A DNA stretch of 64,000 nt from Schlegelella_A sp038231215 (GCA_038231215.1 JBBRLS010000010.1:30450-94449), one strand, 5' to 3'; positions 40,761 through 49,992 are shown, numbered from the stretch's first letter. The notes: generated from the letters alone by a model not told the origin. Translations and numbers: made by a program.

Positions 40761-42506
40761 CTAGCGTGGCGGGATCGGCGCGTCGGCCGGCTTGCCGCGC
40801 AGGATCGACTCGGGATGCTGTTGCAGGTAGTCGGAAAGAACGCGCAACGAGCGCGAGGCGCGTTGCAGCTCGAGGAGGGTCTGCTCCAGGTTGTGCTGTA
40901 CCGGCGCATTCGGATCGGTGACATTGCGGTCGAGGCTCTCGAGCGAGGTCTGCGCCCGAGCCAGCGTCTTTTGCACCTCGGCCAGGGCCTTCTGCGCTTC
41001 GGGCGTCAGGCGACCGATGGCGGCGTTGGCGCCGGCCAGCGTCGAGCGAAGGTCCTTGCCGATCTCGTCGAACGGAATCTTGCTCACCTTCTCGACGATG
41101 TCGGCGATCTGAGGCTGAATCTCGCTCAACGTCCCGTGCGCCGTCGGCAGATTCAGCATGCCGTCGCTTCCCATGACGGCGCGCGAAGGCTCCTTGCCAA
41201 TGAAGTCGAGCGCGACGTAGAGCTGGCCGGTGAGCAGGTTGCCGGTGCGAAGCTGCGCCCGCACACCGCTGGCCACGAGCTGCTGCAACACAGCCGCGTC
41301 GCCTGCGTCGGGGCCCGCGCCCGCGGTCGCGGCACTGCGCAGCAAGGCCGTGCGTACCGCGCCGAGCCGGTACGGATAGACGTCGGCGAAGACCTCGACC
41401 GGAAAGCGTTTTCTCGCCGGGTCGTATTGCAGCGCGATCGAGGTGACGCGCCCGATCTCGAGGCCGAACAGGTCGATCGCCGCGCCTTCGGCGAGGCCGC
41501 GCACCGAGCCGTCGAACACCATCCGCACGGGCACCGCCGGGCCGTCGGGCGGTGCGAGTGCCGAGTGCCGGTCGTTGAAGAGGGTGAAGACGGTGTTCTC
41601 GGGCGCCGCCGGGCTCTTCGCCGCGCCCGCCGGCGTCTCGAAGGCCAGGCCGCCGGCGAGCACCGACGCCAGCGTCTGCGTGTTGAGCGTCAGCCCGCTC
41701 GCGTTGACGGTGAGGTCGATGCCGCTCGCGTTCCAGAAGCGGGCCGCCCGCGTCACCAGCTTCTGGTATGGCGCCTCGACGAAGATGCGCACCGACAGCT
41801 CGTCGCGCTCGACGTCGAGCGTATAGCCGACGACGCGGCCGACACGGGTGCGGCGATAGAAGACGGGCGAGCCGACGTCGAGCGAGCCGAGGTCGTCGGA
41901 GCGCAGCACGAAGATCGAACCCGGCTCGCCGCGCAGCACGAAGGGCGGCGCTTCCAGGCCTTTGAACTCGCTGCGCGCGTCCTTGGAGATGCCGGCGTCG
42001 GCGCCGATGTAGGCGCCTGAGAACAGAGTTCCAAGACCCGTCACGCCGCCCGCGCCGATGCGCGGCCGAACCACCCAGAAGGTCGTGTCCTCGACGGCGA
42101 TGCCCGCCGCCGAGCGGTCGAGCTGCACGCCGACGACGACGCGCTTGCGATCGCCGCGCAGCGAGACCGACTGCACCTTGCCGATCACCACCTCCTTGTA
42201 GCGCACCTCGGTCTTGCCCGCCTCGACGCCGTCGGCCGAGGCGAACTCGATGTCGATGCGCGGGCCGACGAGGAACACCGTGCGCACGAGCAGCGACAGG
42301 CCGATCGCCACTGCCACGGCCGGCAGCAGCCAGACGAGCGAGACGTTCCAGCGCCGCGCCGCGGCGATGCGCGGTTGCGGCAACTCGTCGGCGCGAACCG
42401 GCGGCGGCGCAATCGGCGCGGCCGGAAGCGGCGCGACCGGAGGTGCTGCCCCGGACGCGGCCGGCGGCTGTGCCGGGTCAGGCGGCTCGTCCGGCATGCG
42501 CGGCAT
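40761..42506 (-). CDS. pqiB: PqiB, MCE-repeat intermembrane transport protein
   Basis: Protein of 581 residues: a Pro/Ala-rich cytosolic N-terminus, one transmembrane helix (VSLVWLLPAVAVAIGLSLLV), then three MCE/MlaD domains, starting at GPRIDIEFASADGVEAGKTEVRY, EPGSIFVLRSDDLGSLDVGSPV and GPAVPVRMVFDGSVRGLAEGA. A C-terminal coiled coil follows (about 480-565). By homology it forms a needle spanning the periplasm. Its start lies 29 bases inside the end of pqiA2. Confidence 0.94.
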   Translation of the reverse strand: MPRMPDEPPDPAQPPAASGAAPPVAPLPAAPIAPPPVRADELPQPRIAAARRWNVSLVWLLPAVAVAIGLSLLVRTVFLVGPRIDIEFASADGVEAGKTEVRYKEVVIGKVQSVSLRGDRKRVVVGVQLDRSAAGIAVEDTTFWVVRPRIGAGGVTGLGTLFSGAYIGADAGISKDARSEFKGLEAPPFVLRGEPGSIFVLRSDDLGSLDVGSPVFYRRTRVGRVVGYTLDVERDELSVRIFVEAPYQKLVTRAARFWNASGIDLTVNASGLTLNTQTLASVLAGGLAFETPAGAAKSPAAPENTVFTLFNDRHSALAPPDGPAVPVRMVFDGSVRGLAEGAAIDLFGLEIGRVTSIALQYDPARKRFPVEVFADVYPYRLGAVRTALLRSAATAGAGPDAGDAAVLQQLVASGVRAQLRTGNLLTGQLYVALDFIGKEPSRAVMGSDGMLNLPTAHGTLSEIQPQIADIVEKVSKIPFDEIGKDLRSTLAGANAAIGRLTPEAQKALAEVQKTLARAQTSLESLDRNVTDPNAPVQHNLEQTLLELQRASRSLRVLSDYLQQHPESILRGKPADAPIPPR

Positions 42507-43176
42507 TCGTCGTGGACAGCGGCGTCTCGTCGGCGACGATCACGCCATCGGCAGGCGCGCCGTCCCAGATCAGCTTCGGATCGAAAGCGTAGGTGGCCAG
42601 CATCGTCAGCACGACGACCGAGGCGAACGAGAGCAGGCCCGGTCCGGCGCTCACGCTGGCGAGCGGGCCGAAGTGGATCGTCGCCGCGAGCAGGACAACG
42701 ACATAGACGTCGAGCATCGACCAGTGGCCGACCGCTTCGATCAGGCGGAACAACTTTGCACGCTCGAGGCGACGCCAGTCGGGCGCATACCGTACCGTCC
42801 AGGCGAGCAATCCCAGCACGCCGATCTTCAGCACCGGGACGGCGATGCTGGCGATGAAGACGATGACCGAGAGGCCCCACGAGCCGTCGACCCACAACTC
42901 GATGATGCCGCCGAGCAAGGTGTGCTCCTCGCTTTGCAGCGCCGAGACCGTCGTCATGACCGGCAATGCGTTCGCCGGCACGTAGAGTACGGCGGCAGCG
43001 ATGACACAAGCCCAGGTGCGCTGCACGCTCATCGGTTTGCGCGCGCGCAGCACGTGGCCGCAGCGCGGGCAGTGCTGCACGCGGGCGCCGTCGTCCTCGC
43101 CACGCAGCAGGTTGGCCGAAACCAGGCCGCAGCTTTCGCAGCCGAGCACGCCCGGCGCCGGGTTGTCGCCGCTCAT
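42478..43176 (-). CDS. pqiA2: PqiA-family protein, second half
   Basis: Inner-membrane protein of 232 residues with an N-terminal zinc-ribbon-like part (CESCGLVSAN ... CPRCGHVLRAR) and four transmembrane helices, e.g. GLSVIVFIASIAVPVLKIGVL and VGHWSMLDVYVVVLLAATI. E. coli PqiA is one protein with two such halves; here the halves are separate genes. ATG 43176 overlaps the stop of the first half as ATGA. Confidence 0.9.
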   Translation of the reverse strand: MSGDNPAPGVLGCESCGLVSANLLRGEDDGARVQHCPRCGHVLRARKPMSVQRTWACVIAAAVLYVPANALPVMTTVSALQSEEHTLLGGIIELWVDGSWGLSVIVFIASIAVPVLKIGVLGLLAWTVRYAPDWRRLERAKLFRLIEAVGHWSMLDVYVVVLLAATIHFGPLASVSAGPGLLSFASVVVLTMLATYAFDPKLIWDGAPADGVIVADETPLSTTNAAHAGRAA

Positions 43177-43775
43177 CGGAGCTGCCACCAGAGGTGCTTC
43201 AGGCCGGCCGATTCGATGGCGGCGAACAGCATCGTCACGGCACCGAGGGCGAACAGGCCCGGGCCCGGTACGGCATCGGCGAGGCCGGCCAGGCGCACCA
43301 GCGAGAGCAGGACGCCGATCGTGAATACCTCGACCATGTTCCAGCGACCGACGTGATGCAGCGTGCGCACGCAAAAGGCAAAGCCGCGAGGCGCCTTGCC
43401 GGCGGCCAGCGGCACGAGCACGTAGAGACGCAAGGCGAGAAAGAGCGCGGGGGCGACGAGCGCGGTGATGGCGGCGACGATGGCGACGATCTCGTGGCCT
43501 TGGTCCCACGCTGCGGAGATCGCCCCCGGCAGCGTCGTCGCCTTGGAGATGCCGCGCATGTCCAGCGACAACACGTTGCTGCTGATGCCGATGAGAAAGG
43601 TGATCGCGGCGGCGATGGTCAGCGCGAGGATGGTACGCAGCGCCAGGCGATGGCCGCGCCCGAGCACGGCGTCGCAGCGGGTGCAGCGGGCGACCATGCC
43701 GGGCGTGAGCGGGCGCCAGCGGTGCGTCTTGCCGCACTGTTCGCACACCACCAGCGAGTCTTCTTCACGGCTCAT
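43173..43775 (-). CDS. pqiA1: PqiA-family protein, first half
   Basis: Inner-membrane protein of 200 residues: zinc-ribbon-like start (CEQCGKTHRW ... CTRCDAVLGRG) and four transmembrane helices with the family motif VGRWNMVEVFTIGVLLSLV. First gene of pqiA1-pqiA2-pqiB-pqiC, a predicted lipid-transport system of the envelope. No clear promoter was identified in the 86 bases before it. Confidence 0.9.
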   Translation of the reverse strand: MSREEDSLVVCEQCGKTHRWRPLTPGMVARCTRCDAVLGRGHRLALRTILALTIAAAITFLIGISSNVLSLDMRGISKATTLPGAISAAWDQGHEIVAIVAAITALVAPALFLALRLYVLVPLAAGKAPRGFAFCVRTLHHVGRWNMVEVFTIGVLLSLVRLAGLADAVPGPGLFALGAVTMLFAAIESAGLKHLWWQLR

Positions 43776-43861
43776 CCCGGCTCCGCGCGCGCCACGGGGC
43801 GCGATTGGCGGCGATTATCACGGGCGCCCGGCCGCCGGCGAGCCGGCGACTCGGCACCCGG

Positions 43862-44140
43862 TCAAGGAACGAACCGGACGTACGCGACGGTCCGGGGTCC
43901 GAACGCGGCCCCGCGATAGGGGGCGTTGTTCTGCGCCGGGGCAGCAGCGCGGACGACCGGCCGGTAGGCGGGCACGGTCGCCTCGCTGTGCTGGGTGCTG
44001 CGCCGTTGCGCAGCATGGTCCACGGCAGCCGCGACGATGGAATAGAAGACGCAAAGAAGAACAACCGCAGCCACCACACCGGTACCGATGGCGCCGCGAC
44101 GGAGCAGCAAGTCGCGCGAGATCGAGAGGTTCATGTTCAT
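43862..44140 (-). CDS. Small membrane protein, unknown
   Basis: Protein of 92 residues with one transmembrane helix (GAIGTGVVAAVVLLCVFYSIVAAAV) after a short basic N-terminus, and a basic, Ala/Pro-rich tail. No family recognised. Its ATG at 44140 overlaps the stop of the upstream 69-residue gene as ATGA, which supports both being real. Could be 2 codons shorter (second ATG). Confidence 0.6.
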   Translation of the reverse strand: MNMNLSISRDLLLRRGAIGTGVVAAVVLLCVFYSIVAAAVDHAAQRRSTQHSEATVPAYRPVVRAAAPAQNNAPYRGAAFGPRTVAYVRFVP

Positions 44141-44346
44141 GCCTTGGCCCTCGCCTGCGGTTGCGATCTGGGTCGGCGGACCGTGCGCCGTGTGCCGTGC
44201 ACCGATGCCTGCTCGGCCTGGCGACTATTCGCGTGCTCCCCCTTCTGTGCCTGGCCAGGCTCGATCGGCTCGATGGCCAGGATGGTCGGCGACGAGTTAA
44301 AGAACCAGCGAACGAAGCGGTCGAGACGAACGGTCAGCGCAGACAT
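44137..44346 (-). CDS. Very small basic protein, unknown
   Basis: Protein of 69 residues, basic in its second half (GTRRTVRRPRSQPQARAK), with a hydrophobic patch VRWFFNSSPTILAIEPIE. AAGGAG lies seven bases before ATG 44346, an excellent ribosome site, and the stop overlaps the next start. Function unknown. It is divergent from the transglutaminase-like gene. Confidence 0.6.
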   Translation of the reverse strand: MSALTVRLDRFVRWFFNSSPTILAIEPIEPGQAQKGEHANSRQAEQASVHGTRRTVRRPRSQPQARAKA

Positions 44347-44566
44347 CGGAGACTCCTTGACGGCACCTTATGCGCGCCGCGAGGGTCGATGAAGCGGCCG
44401 AGCCCGCTCGTTCGCGTCGGACGCCGCCTACTTCGGGCGCAAGGCACCGAAGGGCGCTTCGCCGCGGGCTTCTTTCCTACACCGCGCTTCGCCACCGTCG
44501 CATGGAGCGAGGCCGGTCAGCATGGCAAATTTCTCCTGCGGCAAGAGAGACCGTGCGGAGCTCGTC

Positions 44567-45400
44567 ATGCTGATCAGAATCGGGTTCGATATCGAGTTGT
44601 CGGTCGCCACGCCGATGGCCCTCATCTACCTCCTTCAGGTCCATCCTTCGCGGCGCGACGACCTCGTCAACCCGGAGAACCTGCGCATCAGCGGCGATTT
44701 GCAGGCCGAGGAATACCTCGACAGCTTCGGCAACCACTGCGGCTGCGTCAACGTGCCGATCGGCATGCCGACGGTGCGGCTGACCAGCGACACGCTGATC
44801 CGCGACTCGGGCCAGCTCGACGAGATCAACGTCGAGGCGCCGCAGCACGATCCGGCGGAGCTGCCGTGCTCGACGCTGCCGTTCCTCCTGCCGAGCCGCT
44901 ACTGCGAGGTCGACAGCGAACTGCTCGGGTTCGCCTGGAACCGCTTCGGCACGGTCGCGCCCGGTTGGGCGCGCGTCGAGGCGATCTGCGCCTTCGTGCA
45001 CAACCACCTGCGCTTCGACTACAAGACGGCGCGGCTGACCCGCACCGCGCTCGACGGCTACCGCGAGCGCGAAGGCGTCTGCCGCGACTTCACGCACCTG
45101 GCGATCACTCTGTGCCGCGGCATGAACATCCCGGCCCGTTACTGCACCGGCTATCTCGGCGACATCGGCGTGCCGCCGGTGCCGGGACCGACGGATTTCA
45201 GCGCCTGGTTCGAGGCCTTCCTCGGCGACCGCTGGTACACCTTCGACGCACGCCACAACCGGCGCCGAATCGGTCGTATCGTCATGGCGCGCGGCCGCGA
45301 CGCCGGCGACGTGCCGATCACGATGTGCTTCGGCCCGAACACGCTGACGCGCTTCGACGTGATCACCGACGAGGTCGCCGAAACCGCCATCGCGGCCTGA
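44567..45400 (+). CDS. Transglutaminase-like cysteine-protease-fold protein
   Basis: Protein of 277 residues. It has an N-terminal beta domain (RIGFDIELSVATPMALIYLLQ), then a transglutaminase core with C172 in REGVCRDFTHLAITLCRGM, and DFSAWFEAFLGDRWYTFDARHN. The usual catalytic His position (HAW) reads SAW, as I recall for a common subgroup of these proteins; the DARHN motif offers another His. Activity is therefore uncertain. Many relatives sit beside genes for peptide ligation or circularly permuted ATP-grasp proteins, but none is here. ATG 44567 has CGGAG six bases upstream; an ATG at 44522 is less likely. Confidence 0.85.
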   Translation: MLIRIGFDIELSVATPMALIYLLQVHPSRRDDLVNPENLRISGDLQAEEYLDSFGNHCGCVNVPIGMPTVRLTSDTLIRDSGQLDEINVEAPQHDPAELPCSTLPFLLPSRYCEVDSELLGFAWNRFGTVAPGWARVEAICAFVHNHLRFDYKTARLTRTALDGYREREGVCRDFTHLAITLCRGMNIPARYCTGYLGDIGVPPVPGPTDFSAWFEAFLGDRWYTFDARHNRRRIGRIVMARGRDAGDVPITMCFGPNTLTRFDVITDEVAETAIAA

Positions 45401-45404
45401 ACGT

Positions 45405-45434
45405 CGCCCCGCTCGCGCCGCCCTCAGCGGGGCG
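45405..45434. terminator. Hairpin between convergent genes
   Basis: CGCCCCGCT / AGCGGGGCG, a perfect 9-bp stem with a 12-base loop, spans the 23-base gap between the transglutaminase-like gene and the AsmA-like gene and overlaps the latter's stop. It lacks a T tract; possibly a bidirectional terminator. Confidence 0.4.
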
Positions 45435-47655
45435 CGCTGGCCGATGGCCCGCTTCTGCGCGGCGCGCTGGCTCCGCTTGCAGGCAGCGGCGGCACATGAA
45501 GGATCGCCGGAGCGCGGGCGGCGGCGCCGATCTTGCCGCTGCTCGGCACCAGCGCAGCGCATTGGTCCGCAGCCTCCTTTGCGGCCTGGCGCGCCCCCGG
45601 ATCGACGAAGGGGATGATTGCCGCCAGCGGATTGAGCAGCGCGAGCAAGGCCGCAGCGCCCGCCTTGCCGACAAGCTTTCGGGGCTCGAGAGCGACCGCA
45701 GGCTTGCCGAGCGTGCCGCGCACATGGATCGGCGTGCGCAAGGTCAGGGGGCTGAAGTCCTTGGGCGAGACGACCGCGCGAAGGTCGAGCGCCTCGGTCT
45801 TCAGCGACACCGTGCCATCGATCCAGATCGTCGAATTCTTGCTGTCGAGGACGAATACCTTCGGTGTCGCGACGCCGTTGGCGACGTCGAGATCGACGAC
45901 GTTGCAAAGGATGGGCAGGGCATCGTCGCCCTTGACGACGACGCCGAGCGCTCCTGCGAGGTCGACGCCGGCGGCCTCGATGACCAAGTGCGAGATCGAA
46001 GCTTCGCGCAGGTGGATGCGGATGTCGCCGCCGAGGCTGCCGAGGATCTCGGCGGTCGAGCGGCCGGCGCCCTTCACCTTGACGAGCGCGTCGAGCTTGC
46101 CCGAGACATAGGGGGGCGACGCAGCATCGCGCTTCAGGCGCAGCCAACGGGTGAGGTCGATGCCGAAGGCGCGCAGGTCGGCGGTCCAGAGCGCCTGCGT
46201 GCCGCGGCCGTCGAGTTGAAGGAAGCCGGCGAGGCGGCCGCCGGCCGTGTTGCCTTCGAAGTCGGCGATCGTCAGCACGCCGTCGGCGAGCAGCAGGTGG
46301 CCGCGCACCGGTCGCAAGGGCTCGATGAGAGTCGTCCCCGGATCGAACATGCCGATGTCGATGAGGACATTGGCGTCCATCGCACGCAACGATGGCAGGT
46401 CGAACTTTTTGTCGGGGATGACGCGATCGCCGCTCGCCGTGCGCGATCCGGGTGCCGGCGCTTCGCCCGGCACCGGTGTACCGACCGCCGGGCCCAGATC
46501 GGCGAGGACGAGGCGCGAGCCGCCGATCTTGCCCGAGAGCAGCGGCACCTTGGGGCGACGGTCGAAGGTGAAGGCGCCGCTGAGGCGGCTGGTGCCGATG
46601 GTGGCGTCTTCGAAGACCGCCTTCCACACGCCGCCGTCCTTGGCCACCGTGCCGTGCGTCTTGAACGCGGGCGTCGTCGGCAAGGTGATGCCGAGCGGGT
46701 CGCCGACCGCGGCCAGCGACGGACCGGCCAGCGTGAAGCGGCCTTGCAGTCCGGCGAAATGCAAGGGATCGGTGGTGCTGCCTTCGAACGACAGATCGGC
46801 GCGGCCGATCGACGCGATCAATCGAAGCGGCTGCGCGGCCGCTTCCTTGCCCTGGTCGAGCAGGCCCAGCACGCCGGCAGTGCGCAGATCGATGCGCACC
46901 GGGAGCTTGCGGTACTGGCCTGTGGCGTTGAGTCGAAGGCCGCTCTCGCCCGGCGCCAATGCAACCGGTTGAGCCGCTGCCGATGCGCCGGAGGCGGCGC
47001 CGCCGGCGCGCACGACGATGCCCTGCCCGCCCGAGGCCGCGCTGGCCGCCGCATCGGCAGCAGCCGGCCCGCTGCCGTCGCTCAGGGCCAGACGGGCGTC
47101 GATGACGGCCGGCAGGATCTCGTCGGCGTAGGTGATGTGACCGTCGGCGACGCGAAGGCGTCCGAAGGTCGGCAAGCCCTCCGGCTTGGCGGCGTCATCC
47201 GCGGGTGCCTTCTTGCCGAACTGCCACGAGGCCGTGCCGTCGGCTCTGCGCTCGAGAGCGGCGTCGAGCTCGGCCGCTTCCAGCGCCTCGATGTGCAAAG
47301 GCTCGCCGCGCCAGGCGTGCCAGAGGTCGAAGTAGCCGAGCGACAAGCGGGCGTCGCGCGCCAGCAGCATGTGCGGCGACCGGCTCCATGCGGGCGCGCC
47401 GATCTCGATGCGCGAAGCGTCGACGCGGATGCCGCCGAGCAGGTGGATGCGAACGCCGCCGTGGGCGCCTGTCTCATCGTTGAATTCGACGCGCCGGTCC
47501 AGCGTCTTGCCGAGCCAGTTTTGCACCGGCGTGACGAGGAAGGGCCAGCCGATCGCCTCGCAGCTGCCGATGGCGACGATCAGCGCGAGGACGACGATGA
47601 TGACAAGGGCCGGCCAACGCACGCCCGAACGCCACGCCGCGAGCGGATCTCTCAT
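45424..47655 (-). CDS. AsmA-family protein
   Basis: Membrane-anchored periplasmic protein of 743 residues. One N-terminal transmembrane helix (PALVIIVVLALIVAIGSCEAI) is followed by the AsmA hallmark WPFLVTPVQNWLGKTLDRRVEF and long repeated beta strands. The C-terminal domain contains VKVKGAGRSTAEILGSLGGDI, VVVKGDDALPILCNVVD and HVRGTLGKPAVALEP. AsmA-like proteins are thought to form lipid-conducting bridges between membranes; that would fit with the pqi operon 2 kb away. ATG 47655 overlaps the stop of the upstream gene. Confidence 0.9.
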   Translation of the reverse strand: MRDPLAAWRSGVRWPALVIIVVLALIVAIGSCEAIGWPFLVTPVQNWLGKTLDRRVEFNDETGAHGGVRIHLLGGIRVDASRIEIGAPAWSRSPHMLLARDARLSLGYFDLWHAWRGEPLHIEALEAAELDAALERRADGTASWQFGKKAPADDAAKPEGLPTFGRLRVADGHITYADEILPAVIDARLALSDGSGPAAADAAASAASGGQGIVVRAGGAASGASAAAQPVALAPGESGLRLNATGQYRKLPVRIDLRTAGVLGLLDQGKEAAAQPLRLIASIGRADLSFEGSTTDPLHFAGLQGRFTLAGPSLAAVGDPLGITLPTTPAFKTHGTVAKDGGVWKAVFEDATIGTSRLSGAFTFDRRPKVPLLSGKIGGSRLVLADLGPAVGTPVPGEAPAPGSRTASGDRVIPDKKFDLPSLRAMDANVLIDIGMFDPGTTLIEPLRPVRGHLLLADGVLTIADFEGNTAGGRLAGFLQLDGRGTQALWTADLRAFGIDLTRWLRLKRDAASPPYVSGKLDALVKVKGAGRSTAEILGSLGGDIRIHLREASISHLVIEAAGVDLAGALGVVVKGDDALPILCNVVDLDVANGVATPKVFVLDSKNSTIWIDGTVSLKTEALDLRAVVSPKDFSPLTLRTPIHVRGTLGKPAVALEPRKLVGKAGAAALLALLNPLAAIIPFVDPGARQAAKEAADQCAALVPSSGKIGAAARAPAILHVPPLPASGASAPRRSGPSASAPR

Positions 47656-48182
47656 CGATGCGCGGCGGCGCTGGCCGATGGCGACGAAGAAAGGTCGCTC
47701 AGGACCTCGTGCTCGGCCTGGCCGATCGACGTGCCGGAAACCGCCGACGCGGCAAGCGCGAGCACGCGCACGGTGCGGCTGTTCGGCGCGTCCCAGTAGT
47801 CGGCCTTCTCGGGAACCACCTTGAGCAGCGCGAGATGGCGCGACTCGGGTCCGTCGGGAAACGACGCGCGGTCGAACATCGACCACAGCCGCTCGACGCG
47901 CTGCGCGTCCTTGGCGATCTCGCCGCGGCCGGACAGCGAAACGTAGGTGCCGCGCGCATCGTCGACGAAGCTGAGATTGACGGCGCGCATCCGCTCGCCG
48001 AGATTGGAGCGCAGGTCGATGAAGAACCAAAGTGCGCCGTCGCCGTCCATCTCGAGCGCTTCCATCGGACAGCTCGCGAGCGCGCCGTCGTCGCCGGCCG
48101 AGGTAAGCATGGCCAACGGCATGTCGGCGATCAGCTCGCCGAGCCGCACCAGATCGAGCGTGGGTTGCGGTTCGATCTTCAT
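47652..48182 (-). CDS. FMN split-barrel (pyridoxamine-phosphate-oxidase-like) stress protein
   Basis: Protein of 176 residues of the general-stress/PNPOx-like fold: LIADMPLAMLTSAGDDGALASCPMEALEM, LWFFIDLRSNLGERM, VSLSGRGEIAKDAQRVERLW, and a final W-D block (KADYWDAPNS). The family binds FMN or F420; the substrate cannot be told. It begins an AsmA-coupled pair, with ATGA overlap. About 100 bases separate it from the hydroxyacid dehydrogenase upstream; nothing recognisable lies there. Confidence 0.85.
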   Translation of the reverse strand: MKIEPQPTLDLVRLGELIADMPLAMLTSAGDDGALASCPMEALEMDGDGALWFFIDLRSNLGERMRAVNLSFVDDARGTYVSLSGRGEIAKDAQRVERLWSMFDRASFPDGPESRHLALLKVVPEKADYWDAPNSRTVRVLALAASAVSGTSIGQAEHEVLSDLSSSPSASAAAHR

Positions 48183-48285
48183 GGCGGGATTGCGCGCAAG
48201 GCGCCGAAGCGAGGCATGGCGGATTTTCGCGGCAGCATCGCCTCGCCCCTATCGGTCCGTACCGACGACCGATGTGGGTCCGGTC

Positions 48286-49284
48286 CTACAGTCGGCGTGC
48301 CAGGACCTCGGGATTGAGCGCCGTCGGCGGCAGCGGCGCGCCGGGCCGCGCGTCGAGCGCGGCGATCAGGTTGTCGGCCGCCAGGCCGGCCATGGCCAGG
48401 CGCGTCGGCAGGCTGGCGCTGCCGATGTGCGGGGTGAGCACGACGTTGGACAAGGCGAGGAGGTCGGGATGGACCGAGGGCTCGTCTTCGAACACGTCGA
48501 GCCCGGCCGCCGCGATCGTGCCCTCGCGCAGGGCGCGGGCGAGCGCGGCGTCGTCGACGATGCCGCCGCGTGCGATGTTGGTGAGCGTCGCGCCCGGCTT
48601 CATCCGCTTCAGCTCCGCCGCGCCGACCAGGTGGTGCGACTCGGCGGAGTACGGCACGACGATGACGAGGTGGTCGGCCTGGGCGAACAGCTCGTCCTTG
48701 CTCACGTAACGCGCGCCGAGCTCGGCCTCGACCGACGCCTCGAGGCGCGAGCGGTTGTGATAGATCACCGGCATGTCGAAGCCGCGCGCGCCGCGCCTGG
48801 CCACGGCACGGCCGATCCGGCCCATGCCGAGCACGCCAAGCGTCGCGCCGTGGATGTCGGCGCCGGCGAACAGGTCGACGGTCCACTTGGTCCACTCGCC
48901 GCGACGCAGGAAATGCTCGCTCTCGGTGATGCGTCGCGCCGCCGCCATCATCAGCGCGAAGCCGAAGTCGGCGGTCGTCTCGGTCAGCACGTCGGGCGCG
49001 TTGGCGAACAGCACGCCGCGTGCCGTGCACGCGGACACGTCGACGTTGTTGTAGCCCGTCGACATGCTGCACACCGCGCGCAACTGCGGGCAGCGATCGA
49101 GCAGCGTCGCGTCGATCGGCTGCGTGCTGGTGATGAAGGCCCCGACCTTGCCTTGCAGCCGCTCGGCCAGCTCGTCGCGGCTCCACACGTCGTCGGCGTC
49201 GTTGGTCTCGACGTCGAAGTGCTCGCGCAGGCGCTCGACCGTGGCGGGCAGGATGCGGCGACAGATCAGGATCGCTGGCTTCAC
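48286..49284 (-). CDS. D-2-hydroxyacid dehydrogenase (glyoxylate/hydroxypyruvate reductase type)
   Basis: NAD(P)-dependent oxidoreductase of 332 residues. Rossmann motif GMGRIGRAVARRG, catalytic R in NIARGGIVDD, E in GLDVFEDEP and H in TPHIGSAS are all present. Closest in pattern to GhrB/gluconate-2-dehydrogenase-type enzymes that reduce glyoxylate, hydroxypyruvate or 2-ketogluconate. It follows the nitroreductase gene with nine bases between. Confidence 0.92.
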   Translation of the reverse strand: MKPAILICRRILPATVERLREHFDVETNDADDVWSRDELAERLQGKVGAFITSTQPIDATLLDRCPQLRAVCSMSTGYNNVDVSACTARGVLFANAPDVLTETTADFGFALMMAAARRITESEHFLRRGEWTKWTVDLFAGADIHGATLGVLGMGRIGRAVARRGARGFDMPVIYHNRSRLEASVEAELGARYVSKDELFAQADHLVIVVPYSAESHHLVGAAELKRMKPGATLTNIARGGIVDDAALARALREGTIAAAGLDVFEDEPSVHPDLLALSNVVLTPHIGSASLPTRLAMAGLAADNLIAALDARPGAPLPPTALNPEVLARRL

Positions 49285-49293
49285 GTCGGGCTC

Positions 49294-49992
49294 CTATTCG
49301 ATGAATCGAGCGAACGACGAGACCGGCTCGCGCTCTGTGACCAAGGTGTTCTCGATCGCGTCGGGATCGCGGTAGCCGAGCGACATGCCGCAGACGAGCT
49401 GCTCGCCGTCGGGCGCGCCGATGGCCGGCATGATGAGCCGGTGGAATGGCGTGAACGCAGCCTGCGGGCAGGTGTCGAGGCCATGGCCACGCGCCGTGAC
49501 CATGATGCTCTGCAGGAACATGCCGAAGTCGAGCCAGCTGCCCTGCCGCATGATGCGATCGATGGTGAACATCAGGCCGACCGGCGCGCCGAAGAACTCG
49601 TAGTTGCGCGAATGCTGCGCGTGCATGCGCGCCTTGTCGGTCTTGGCGATGCCGAGCAGGCCGTAGAGGTCCCAGCCGACCTTGCGTCGCCGGTCGATGA
49701 AGGGCGACTTCCACTCGGTCGGGTAGTAGGCGTACTCCTCGGTGTGCGCGGCTCGCTCGACCGGGTCGTCGTAGGCGCCGACGATGCGCTGCGACAGCGC
49801 GCGCTTGGCTTCTCCGGTCAAAACGTAGACCTTCCAGGGCTGCGTGTTCGTTCCCGAGGGAGCGCGCGACGCGACGGCGAGCAAGTGCTCGATCAGCTCG
49901 CGGGGCACCGGATTTGGCAGGAAGGCGCGGATCGAGTGGCGCGAGGACATCGCCTCGTCGACGGCCCGGGCGCTCTCCGGGGTGGGGTTCAA
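49294..49992 (-). CDS. Nitroreductase-family FMN oxidoreductase
   Basis: Flavoprotein of 232 residues with the family N-terminus SSRHSIRAFLPNPVPRELIE, SRAPSGTNTQPWKVYVLTG, the mid-part GSWLDFGMFLQSIMVTARGHGL and the FMN-binding SLGYRDPDA end. The start is taken as TTG 49992, overlapping the thioesterase stop (TTGA), because the extra residues match the family; ATG 49950 is the alternative. Substrate unknown; such enzymes reduce nitro compounds, quinones or enones. Confidence 0.9.
   Translation of the reverse strand: MNPTPESARAVDEAMSSRHSIRAFLPNPVPRELIEHLLAVASRAPSGTNTQPWKVYVLTGEAKRALSQRIVGAYDDPVERAAHTEEYAYYPTEWKSPFIDRRRKVGWDLYGLLGIAKTDKARMHAQHSRNYEFFGAPVGLMFTIDRIMRQGSWLDFGMFLQSIMVTARGHGLDTCPQAAFTPFHRLIMPAIGAPDGEQLVCGMSLGYRDPDAIENTLVTEREPVSSFARFIE

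Noticed and set aside
43465..47799. A 1444-codon plus-strand frame across the pqi and AsmA region
   Set aside because: It runs through several real genes on both strands and has low-complexity composition; a shadow.
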